From Pseudomonadota bacterium (GTDB lineage: Bacteria; Myxococcota; Myxococcia; Myxococcales; Anaeromyxobacteraceae), in contig JAEZXM010000538.1 in the NCBI GenBank assembly GCA_023419875.1, positions 1 to 6,319 of the forward strand: 6,319 bases of DNA, given 5' to 3'. Below the pieces are notes generated by a model, which did not search any database, was not told where the DNA came from, and saw only the letters and a program-made list of their open reading frames with translations. A program made the translations under genes and the position numbers. This document shows positions 1 to 5,984 of this stretch, one piece after another (the first letter of the stretch is position 1; each line of letters begins with the position of its first letter).

Positions 1-1
1 C

Positions 2-880
2 CTCTTCGCCGCGCGCTGCCTCGCCGAACGCGCCCCCGCGCTCGCTCGCACGGAGTACCGGCTCGCTCATGTCCTGGGGCAGCCCGGCGCGCTCGACGAG
101 GCCGCCCGGACGTGGACGGACCTCGAAGACCTGTACGAGCTCGTCCCCGAGACGGGAGATGGGTTGCTCGCCCTCGGCAAGGAGCTCATGTCGAAGCGGC
201 CCGCGCAGGCGCGGCAGGTCCTCGATCGCGCCGTCGAGGAGTACGGAGACGCGCGCGCCCTGCTCCCGCTCGGGCGGGTCGAGCTCGCACTCGGGGACGG
301 GGAGCGAGCGCTCGCGCTCGCGTACCGGCGCGTGCAGGAGCAGCCGCAGGACGAGGACGCGTACCGCCTGGCCGCCGAGTCGCTTCTTGCGATGGGCAAG
401 CCGGAGAAGGCGCGCGCCGCGCTCGAGCAAGGCATCGAGGCCGTACCCGGCTCGCCCACGTTGCTCGGCCTCCTCGCCAGACGTCTCATCGCCGAGCGGA
501 GATACTCCGAGGCACGGCGCATCGCCGAGACGATCCCTGCGCGTACCTCCGCCGAGGTCGCGCATCGCGAGCAGCTCGTCGCCGGCGCGCTGGCGGCGCA
601 GGGGCGCGTCATCGAGGCGCTCTCGCACGCCGAGACCGCCGCGGCCGCGCTCCCCGAGAGCCCCGGGCCGTTGCTCGAGGTAGCGCGTCTCGCGTCCGAG
701 GTAGGCCGGTACGGCGACGCGATCGCCGCGCTCGAGAGGGCGGCGGCGCTCCCCCGCGCAGCGCGAGGGGCGTATGCCGAGGCGATCGCAGCCGCTCGGT
801 CCAAGCTCGCGGCGCAGGAGGCGCGGCGGCGGGAGCGGTTGCTGCTGAACGGGACCGAGCCTGCGCTCGACGATCCGTGA
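2..880 (+). CDS. TPR-repeat protein, 5'-truncated by window edge
   Basis: The frame is open from the left edge (first full codon at 2) to a TGA at 878-880, giving 292 visible residues; the true start lies upstream. The sequence is almost wholly alpha-helical with about seven degenerate 34-residue tetratricopeptide units, roughly at visible residues 19-49, 54-83, 86-116, 120-150, 153-182, 187-220 and 221-253. The TPR signature of small residues at positions 8 and 20 followed by a Pro near 32 recurs, for example LALGDGERALALAYRRV then P115, and LLAMGKPEKARAALEQ then P149. The C-terminus is a charged Arg/Ala helix and a short acidic tail. TPR arrays are protein-interaction scaffolds; no catalytic motif is visible. 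TPR proteins often accompany exopolysaccharide loci (for example PrsT-like proteins in exosortase-linked clusters), but that assignment cannot be made without the N-terminus. It converges on the glycosyltransferase operon, so it is transcribed separately. A start at TTG 164 or ATG 189 is possible but would cut through the repeat array, so I read the gene as continuing leftward. Confidence 0.85.
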   Translation, partial: LFAARCLAERAPALARTEYRLAHVLGQPGALDEAARTWTDLEDLYELVPETGDGLLALGKELMSKRPAQARQVLDRAVEEYGDARALLPLGRVELALGDGERALALAYRRVQEQPQDEDAYRLAAESLLAMGKPEKARAALEQGIEAVPGSPTLLGLLARRLIAERRYSEARRIAETIPARTSAEVAHREQLVAGALAAQGRVIEALSHAETAAAALPESPGPLLEVARLASEVGRYGDAIAALERAAALPRAARGAYAEAIAAARSKLAAQEARRRERLLLNGTEPALDDP

Positions 881-908
881 CGCCGGTCGGGGCGGTGGTC
901 CGGGTGCG

Positions 909-921
909 GAACGTCACGTTC
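909..921. repeat. Short inverted repeat between convergent genes
   Basis: A perfect 13-bp palindrome about a central C (GAACGT-C-ACGTTC) lies in the 39-bp gap between the TPR stop and the stop of the opposing glycosyltransferase gene, and overlaps the latter's stop codon. As RNA it could form only a 5-bp stem with a 3-nt loop. No T-run follows on either strand, so it is not a convincing intrinsic terminator. It could be a weak bidirectional pause or termination element, or chance. Confidence 0.25.
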
Positions 922-3310
922 AGTACATCCTGACCCAGCCCCGCCAGAGCCGGCTCGCGGCCGCAGCGAGTCCGCGGGGCGGCAAGGCGCGGGGGATCTC
1001 GAGCGCGCGCATGACGCCCTCGGTGAACCGCTCGAGCCCCCAGGCGGCTATCGTCTCCTGTGCCCGGGCCCCCATCCGCTCCAGCTCGTCGGTGCTGAGG
1101 CCGCCGACCCGACGAAGGAGCTGCGCGAGCGCGCCAGCGTCGCCGGGCTCGAAGACCCAGCCGTTGACGCCGTCCTGCACGAGCGCGGATGCGCCGCAGC
1201 CCCGGCTGACGATGACCGACAGGCCCGAGGCCATCCCTTCGTTGACGACGAGTCCCCAAGGGTCCGAGTGGCTCGGGACGACGAGCGCCTTCGCGAGCCC
1301 GTACAGCAAGCCGAGTTCTTCCTGGGTTCGCGCGCCCAACGTCAGCACGCCCTCCGGCAGCGTGACCCCGCGTGGAAGCTCCCTCTCCGAGCCCCCGGCC
1401 AGGACGAGCCCGAGCCCGTCGAGCTCGCGTCGGACGGTGGTGAACGCGTCGAAAAGGACGTCGAGCCCCTTGCGCGGGAGGAACCGTCCGACGAACAGGA
1501 AATAGCGAGGCGGGAGGCCCAGCGCGGAGCGGGCCTCGGTGCTGCGGGCTCGGGCGGCGCGCGCTGCCTCGGCGTACCACGCGTTGTCCACCGCGGCCAT
1601 GCCGTGGACGATCCGGTCGCCCGGAATGCCCAGCGACACGAAATGCGGGTCGTGGAGCGGGGCGGGAACGAAGGCGCCGTCCACGCTTCGGTGGATGAGG
1701 CGCTTCACGGCATGGACGAACGGGCCTCGTCGGTCGGTTCCGCTCCACGCCTCGTCCACGATGAACACCCTGGCGCCGGTCCGGTTGCGGTACTCGATCG
1801 CCGCCATGCCCTCCGGGAACGGGGTCGCGGGCGCAAAGACCACGTCGGGCTGCGCGCGCGACAGGGCATCCTTGACCGTGCGGTGTATCTCGCGCGCCGA
1901 GTGGGACTGGTAGTCGGACCCGGGGAAGCAGCAATGGGACACGAGCTCCGGCATCCCGGGAGGAATCCGGTAAGCGGAGTCCCGCGAGGCCACCTCGATA
2001 GGGAGGAGCGCGATGTTCCTGCGTTCGCACTCGCTACGAAGGTGAAGGAGCCTCGCCGAGTGGTACGGGAGGAAGTGACGCCAGACGACGGCGAGGCGTA
2101 GCGCCGGGGGGCGGGCGGTGGCCGGCGATCCGCGATCCGTCGTGCGCGGCGTGACCGCCGGTGCACCGCTCGTACCCGATCTGCGCGGCGGTACTTCGAG
2201 GGCCGCGAGGATCCCGGACGCGAACCGCGAGGCCATCCCGTCGATGTCGTACCGGCCCGCCGCCGTATGGCAGCCCGCGACGAGCTCGGCCCAGAACCCG
2301 TCGTCCTCGAGGACGCGCCCGGCCGCGGCTGCGAAGGCCTCGGGGTCGTGCGGCGTGAGGAGGCCGTTCCGCCCCGGCTCGAGATACGCGATCTCCGGAG
2401 AGTGGATGTCGAGCTCGGTCGTGGCGAGCGGGATCCCGAGGGCGAAGCTGTCCACGATCCCGAGGCCGACCATGCCGGGATTCAGGTTCACGCGCGCGAG
2501 GGAGCAATGGAGCGCCTTCTCGCGGTCGTGGCGCGCGCCGACGACGTGGAGCCACGGGCGGGAGCGGGCGGCCTCACGCATCTCGGGGAGGAGCGGTCCG
2601 TCTCCCACGACCAAGAGGTGGAAGTCCGGGTTCCGGCGGCGCAGCAGCTCCGAGGCCTGCACGAGGAACGGCAGCTTCTTCTCGGGCGTCAGCGAGCCGA
2701 GGTACACGGCCACCTGCCCGCCGTCGATTCCGAGCTCGCGCCGGAGCGCCGTTCGCTCACCCTCGGTGATCGAGCGCGCCCAGCCCTGGAGCGCCTGCGT
2801 GTCGATCGAGTTGTCGAGGCAGGTGACGCGGTCAGCGGGAAAGCCCGCTCGCAGCACCCGATCGACCGAGAGGCTCGTGTAGGCGAACCACCAGTCCACC
2901 TGCCGAGCGGTCCAGCGCTTCACGCCCTGACGAAGGTGCTGCGACGGCTTGGGGCCGTGTCCCCAGAAAGCGACGCGCGTCGAGGGCGCGAGCATCCGGC
3001 GCACGAGGATCGGGTAGTTCGAGAGGATGCCGTTCTCGTGCGAGAGGATGACGAGCGCGCTCCCGGCGCGGAGTGCGCGGGGGATCTCCTGGACCACGAC
3101 CTGGACGCCGCGGACGGTCGCGTACCGGTTCCGGACGCGCACCGCCCAGGGCAGCGTGCCCTCGTCGTTGCGGGTGCGCTCGCGGCTCGTCGCGTCCCCA
3201 TGCGCGAGGACCAGCCGGACGCCCTCGCCCGAGAGTATGGCCTTGAGCCGCTCGAAGAGCGGCAACCGGTACTCCGGCAGCCGACGCTGGACGAGGAGGA
3301 CCTGTCGCAT
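920..3310 (-). CDS. Bifunctional tandem GT4-type glycosyltransferase (two fused units)
   Basis: This 796-residue protein is about twice the usual GT4 length. Residues 1-372 form one GT-B unit: an acceptor-side start (QRRLPEYRLPLFERL), a donor-domain strand GSLTPEKK (205-212), VVGDGP (234-239) and DSFALGIPL (287-295) followed by HSPEIAYL (303-310). Residues 373-404 are a linker rich in Pro, Thr, Ser, Arg and Gly. Residues 405-775 form a second complete GT-B unit: VVWRHFLPYH, FVGRFLPRKG (606-615, with R609 and K614 placed for phosphate binding), VLAGG and DPWGLVVNEGMASG, giving D683-x7-E691 in place of the canonical E-x7-E. A short basic/aromatic tail ends the protein. Family knowledge: such enzymes transfer sugars from nucleotide donors, usually at the cytoplasmic membrane face; two units imply two successive transfers or one catalytic and one accessory unit. 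The ATG at 3310 is chosen because the family N-terminus begins there; its A is also the last base of the upstream stop (TGATG). A GGGAG lies 12 nt upstream (3323-3327). There is no ATG, GTG or TTG codon in frame between M359 and V440, so a separate second gene would have no sensible start. Donor and acceptor sugars are unknown. Confidence 0.88.
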   Translation of the reverse strand: MRQVLLVQRRLPEYRLPLFERLKAILSGEGVRLVLAHGDATSRERTRNDEGTLPWAVRVRNRYATVRGVQVVVQEIPRALRAGSALVILSHENGILSNYPILVRRMLAPSTRVAFWGHGPKPSQHLRQGVKRWTARQVDWWFAYTSLSVDRVLRAGFPADRVTCLDNSIDTQALQGWARSITEGERTALRRELGIDGGQVAVYLGSLTPEKKLPFLVQASELLRRRNPDFHLLVVGDGPLLPEMREAARSRPWLHVVGARHDREKALHCSLARVNLNPGMVGLGIVDSFALGIPLATTELDIHSPEIAYLEPGRNGLLTPHDPEAFAAAAGRVLEDDGFWAELVAGCHTAAGRYDIDGMASRFASGILAALEVPPRRSGTSGAPAVTPRTTDRGSPATARPPALRLAVVWRHFLPYHSARLLHLRSECERRNIALLPIEVASRDSAYRIPPGMPELVSHCCFPGSDYQSHSAREIHRTVKDALSRAQPDVVFAPATPFPEGMAAIEYRNRTGARVFIVDEAWSGTDRRGPFVHAVKRLIHRSVDGAFVPAPLHDPHFVSLGIPGDRIVHGMAAVDNAWYAEAARAARARSTEARSALGLPPRYFLFVGRFLPRKGLDVLFDAFTTVRRELDGLGLVLAGGSERELPRGVTLPEGVLTLGARTQEELGLLYGLAKALVVPSHSDPWGLVVNEGMASGLSVIVSRGCGASALVQDGVNGWVFEPGDAGALAQLLRRVGGLSTDELERMGARAQETIAAWGLERFTEGVMRALEIPRALPPRGLAAAASRLWRGWVRMY

Positions 3311-4494
3311 CAAGGCGGCGTTCTCCCGACCGAACGCGCCGCCAGCTGGTACGCGCTCGTTAGGAGTTCGAAGTTCCGCTTCGGACCGTACCGCTCCAGG
3401 CACTCGCGCCGGGCGACCTTCCCCATCTCCGTCCGGCGGCCCGGATCGGCGGCGAGCTCCCGCAGCTTCGTCGCGAGGTCCTGCTCTTGCCGGGCCTCGA
3501 AGAGCAGCCCCGTGGCCCCGTCGCGGATCAGCTCCGGGAGCGCGCCGAGGCGAGAGGCGATGACTGGCCGGGCGCAGGCGAACGCCTCGGCGATGACCAT
3601 CGGGAAGTTCTCGTACCAGATCGACGGGACGACGAGGAACGACGCCTCGGAGAGCAGCCGCTGGCACTCGCTCCAGGGGAGCTGGCCGGTGAACTCGACC
3701 GTTCGCAACCCCCAGCGGTCGCGGAGCGCCTGGAGCGCAGCGCGAGCCGGGCCGTCGCCGACGATCTTCACCGGATAGTCCACGGTGCGGAGCGCCCCGA
3801 GGAGCGTCTCGATCCCCTTCTCCACGGAGAGGCGGCCGAGGAAGATCCCGTACCCCGCGTCCCGTCCCGGCTCCGGCGGCGGCCGGGCGAGAAAGTTCGG
3901 CTTCACCACCACGCGGTCGCGCGGGAGTCCGCACTCGACGTACTTCGCACGCGCGAACTCCGTGAGCGCGATGAAGGCGCCCACGCACCGCGTCCACGTG
4001 CCGCCCACGGCGTGGACCGTCTCCGAGAGGACCACGGGGATGGAATGGAGCCGCGAGCGGAAGCACCCGTGCGCGAGGCCCGCCCAGGGCAGCCGGCCGA
4101 CGCAGTCCTCGCAGACCGAGCCGTTCCGCAGGAGCATCCCGTTCGCGCAGAACATCCGGTAGTTGTGCAGCGTGAGCGCGACCGGCACGCCTTCGTCGCG
4201 ACAGGCCTGGAGCGCCGAGGGCGAGATCGAATACCAGACGTTGTGGAAGTGGGCGACGTCCGGCCGCTCGCGTCGGATGAGGCGCCGCACCTCGTCTCGG
4301 GCGCTCCGCGACCAGACCGTTTCCACCGCCGCTCGGAGCAGGCGCGCCGGTCCGACGATCTCGTCGTTGTGGCGCTCGTAGGTGACGACCTCGACCCCGT
4401 TGGCCGCGAGCAGCTCCCGCTCCTGGAGCACGACCGCGTCCTCGCCCGAGGGAGCCGACGAGCGGTAGCGGTTGTGGACCTGGAGGACCTTCAT
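3310..4494 (-). CDS. GT4-family glycosyltransferase
   Basis: The product is 394 residues, a normal length for a GT4 retaining glycosyltransferase with the GT-B fold. The N-terminal acceptor domain opens with MKVLQVHNRYR and a Gly/Glu-containing loop (SGEDAVV), followed by HFHNVWYSI (82-90) and TLHNYRMFCANG (108-119). The donor domain shows LGRLSVEKG (219-227, R221 and K226), KIVGDGPAR (243-251), and the intact family motif E295-x7-E303 in YENFPMVIAEAF. Four cysteines (116, 128, 131, 144) cluster in the acceptor domain. It probably adds one sugar to a lipid-linked glycan intermediate in the cytoplasm. The start at 4494 gives a canonical N-terminus; an in-frame ATG at 4563 would add 23 Pro/Arg-rich residues and overlap the upstream gene by 59 nt, so it is less likely. 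The gap from the upstream stop is 10 nt with no clear Shine-Dalgarno, and the downstream gene overlaps by 1 nt, so translational coupling is probable. Donor and acceptor sugars cannot be told from sequence. Confidence 0.92.
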   Translation of the reverse strand: MKVLQVHNRYRSSAPSGEDAVVLQERELLAANGVEVVTYERHNDEIVGPARLLRAAVETVWSRSARDEVRRLIRRERPDVAHFHNVWYSISPSALQACRDEGVPVALTLHNYRMFCANGMLLRNGSVCEDCVGRLPWAGLAHGCFRSRLHSIPVVLSETVHAVGGTWTRCVGAFIALTEFARAKYVECGLPRDRVVVKPNFLARPPPEPGRDAGYGIFLGRLSVEKGIETLLGALRTVDYPVKIVGDGPARAALQALRDRWGLRTVEFTGQLPWSECQRLLSEASFLVVPSIWYENFPMVIAEAFACARPVIASRLGALPELIRDGATGLLFEARQEQDLATKLRELAADPGRRTEMGKVARRECLERYGPKRNFELLTSAYQLAARSVGRTPP

Positions 4495-4504
4495 TGGGAG
4501 GAGC

Positions 4505-5779
4505 TCAGGCGCTCGCGGTACCGGGGACCACCGCCGCGCCGGACTCGGGCGAAGGAGGCCCATCCGAGTAGGCGAGCCCGATGATCGTGAACTGGAGGTT
4601 TCCGAAGAAGGCGGCGTACAGGATGATGTTGTCGGTCAACATGAACAGCGAGAACGCGATGAACGACGAGGCGCCCGCGTAGGCGAGGACCTTGCGGTGC
4701 GGATCCGCGTGCCGCGCGCGGCGCCAGAGGTGCAGGAGCTGCGCGAGCATGCAGGCGGCGAAGACGGCCGCGCCGAAGTTCCCGTAGTCGTAGCGGAGGC
4801 GGAGCCAGTCGTTGTGGGGGTGGGTCTCCCGGTGCGAGAGCGCGACTGCGACCCGCTCCGAGGCATTCGCGCCGTGGCCGAACCACGGCCGATTCCGCAC
4901 CTGAGCCTCGAGGTACTCCCACATCTGGCGACGGCCGCTCAGCCGCAGGTCCGGGTTGTCAAGCGTGAGATCGGCCAGCGTCCCCTCGCCCGAGGAGAAC
5001 ATCTTGCGCTGGACACGGGCGCTCTGAAACACAGCCAGTCCGACCATGAGGAGCAGGCCGGAGAAGGCGATGCGCCTCTTCCAGGACAGCGGCGCGAGCG
5101 TGAGCGGCAGCGTGAGGGCGGTCGCCACGATCCCCGTTCGCGTGAGCGCGATCACGGGCGCAAAGGCGAGCACGCCCCACAACACGAGGCTGCGTCGGGA
5201 TCCCAGCGCGTAGCGCGCTGCAAACAGCGAGGCGAGGAGCGCCCCGGTCATGACGTTGGGAGCGAGCGCGCTGGGCGAAGGGAGGCGCCGGAACGAGATG
5301 CCGGACTTCGCGGCAACCCCCGCTAAAAAGGCGAGGGTGAGGATCACGGACGCGCGCCCGAATACCTGGAGTCGCTTAGGCGCGGCCACGTGCTTTGACA
5401 CGGCGAGGCCTACCACGATCGGCGTCGCCATCATGACGGTGCGCTGAAACGCGTTCTCGGTGTCCGCGAGCAGCACGTACACCAGTAGAAGCACGAGCCA
5501 CGGCATCCACAGCCGGAGCGGCAGGCGCGGCCGGCCGGGGATGAACGAAAGATCGAAGAGCGCCACGACCAGCGGGACCATCCAGGTGAACGCTAGGAGG
5601 CGGACGCCCAGGAGCTGTAACCCCGAGGTGAGCACGGCAACGGCGCTCGCCCCGAGCACGACCCAGACGATGAAAGGGAGCGCGGCGGTGTCCGTGTGCT
5701 CACGAGTTGCTGGCGTTTCCAAGCGGCCGATCTTCTCCAACCATCGGCCACATGTAAACCAGAGCTCCGGGCCGCACAT
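4505..5779 (-). CDS. O-antigen ligase/polymerase family membrane protein (Wzy/WaaL-like)
   Basis: This 424-residue polytopic membrane protein has about ten to twelve hydrophobic segments, for example near residues 34-56, 60-79, 90-105, 142-157, 197-213, 236-252, 334-350, 364-380 and 383-403. Between the 236-252 and 334-350 segments lies a large hydrophilic loop with the Wzy_C/O-antigen-ligase signature: RRQMWEYL (283-290), RPWFGHGANAS (297-307) and HPHNDWLRLRYDYG (320-333). An ALTRTG motif near 211-216 is also typical. Family members either polymerise undecaprenyl-linked repeat units (Wzy) or transfer polymer to an acceptor (WaaL) in the periplasm; sequence alone does not separate these, but the setting among glycosyltransferases slightly favours a polymerase. 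It is the first gene of the leftward operon. The start is uncertain. ATG 5779 lacks a clear Shine-Dalgarno. TTG 5722 has GGAGAAG upstream and would give 405 residues with a shorter cytoplasmic tail before the first membrane segment. The frame stays open back to 5998 but that extension is not membrane-like and would overlap the divergent gene. Confidence 0.88.
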   Translation of the reverse strand: MCGPELWFTCGRWLEKIGRLETPATREHTDTAALPFIVWVVLGASAVAVLTSGLQLLGVRLLAFTWMVPLVVALFDLSFIPGRPRLPLRLWMPWLVLLLVYVLLADTENAFQRTVMMATPIVVGLAVSKHVAAPKRLQVFGRASVILTLAFLAGVAAKSGISFRRLPSPSALAPNVMTGALLASLFAARYALGSRRSLVLWGVLAFAPVIALTRTGIVATALTLPLTLAPLSWKRRIAFSGLLLMVGLAVFQSARVQRKMFSSGEGTLADLTLDNPDLRLSGRRQMWEYLEAQVRNRPWFGHGANASERVAVALSHRETHPHNDWLRLRYDYGNFGAAVFAACMLAQLLHLWRRARHADPHRKVLAYAGASSFIAFSLFMLTDNIILYAAFFGNLQFTIIGLAYSDGPPSPESGAAVVPGTASA

Positions 5780-5819
5780 GGCCCGAGGGCCGACTCGATC
5801 CTCGGTCGGACACTGCCCC

Positions 5820-5848
5820 TGTACATGAGCGATGCTAGCGCACACCAA
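5820..5848 (-). promoter_or_regulatory. Possible sigma-70-like promoter for the leftward operon
   Basis: On the minus strand, TTGGTG (5848-5843) and TGTACA (5825-5820) are separated by exactly 17 bp. Each hexamer matches its consensus at only three of six positions, so this is the best candidate by spacing rather than a firm call. It would place the transcription start a few tens of bases upstream of ATG 5779. Confidence 0.18.
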
Positions 5849-5888
5849 GTGAGGTAAGTGCGCTTGCGCGGCTCCCTGCGGACGGTGT

Positions 5889-5918
5889 ACCGCTCTTGAG
5901 CGCCCGGTACCGAGCGGT
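5889..5918. repeat. Inverted repeat, possible operator
   Basis: ACCGCTC (5889-5895) and GAGCGGT (5912-5918) are perfect 7-bp inverted arms with a 16-bp spacer. The right arm shares one base with the small palindrome CGGTACCG (5905-5912). Centre-to-centre spacing of the arms is 23 bp, about two helical turns, which would suit a dimeric regulator; this is inference and short palindromes are frequent in GC-rich DNA. Confidence 0.22.
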
Positions 5919-5930
5919 GGTGTGCGCTCG

Positions 5931-5950
5931 ACGACCGACGACGACCGACG
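5931..5950. repeat. Perfect 10-bp tandem duplication upstream of the GT26 gene
   Basis: ACGACCGACG occurs twice head-to-tail without mismatch, ending 15 bp before the ribosome binding site of the GT26 gene. One helical turn between copies could align protein-binding sites on the same DNA face; alternatively it is a simple slippage-prone repeat in the 5' leader. Confidence 0.6.
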
Positions 5951-5965
5951 CGATTCTGCTCGTTC

Positions 5966-5973
5966 GGGAGGAG
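5966..5973 (+). promoter_or_regulatory. Ribosome binding site that sets the GT26 start
   Basis: GGGAGGAG is the strongest Shine-Dalgarno match in the window and ends 11 nt before GTG 5985. It supports that GTG over the earlier in-frame GTG at 5922, which would read through this site and the tandem repeat. The spacing is somewhat long but acceptable. Confidence 0.6.
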
Positions 5974-5984
5974 CCGGATCACCT

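Larger units (their letters stand above)
5780..5984. promoter_or_regulatory. Divergent intergenic control region
   Basis: These 205 bp separate the leftward polysaccharide operon from the rightward GT26 gene and must hold, or lie close to, promoters for both unless transcription comes from further away. The stretch carries several short repeats not expected in coding sequence: a direct repeat AAGTG at 5847-5851 and 5856-5860, a 7-bp inverted repeat (5889-5918), and a perfect 10-bp tandem duplication (5931-5950). No strong sigma-70 or sigma-54 consensus is visible, which is common in high-GC genomes. No tRNA or other RNA gene was seen here. Confidence 0.5.

Noticed and set aside
751..770. GC-rich hairpin (CCCC-CGCG ... 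CGCG-A-GGGG)
   Set aside because: It is inside the TPR coding sequence and has no T-run; it arises from Ala/Arg codons and is unlikely to terminate transcription.
609..2030. Minus-strand open frame (473 codons) overlapping the TPR gene and the second half of the fusion
   Set aside because: It is extremely Arg/Pro-rich, spans the convergent junction and contradicts both well-supported genes.
2267..3778. Long plus-strand open frame (503 codons) antisense to the glycosyltransferase genes
   Set aside because: It is rich in Arg, Glu, Val and Pro without any recognisable domain and lies fully opposite two clear GT4 genes. Such open antisense frames are expected from strong GC bias at third codon positions.
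3311..4066. N-terminal extension of the fusion protein by 252 residues up to an upstream in-frame start
   Set aside because: The extension is Arg/Pro/Gly-rich shadow sequence of the overlapping GT4 gene; the family N-terminus starts cleanly at 3310.
3487..4584. Plus-strand open frame (365 codons) antisense to the single GT4 gene
   Set aside because: Composition is shadow-like (Arg, Glu, Asp, Pro, Ala), with no motif, and it opposes an unambiguous enzyme gene.
5922..5984. Earlier GTG start (5922) for the GT26 gene
   Set aside because: It would encode the tandem repeat and the strong Shine-Dalgarno as an Asp/Arg/Gly-rich tail and has no ribosome binding site of its own comparable to the one before 5985.
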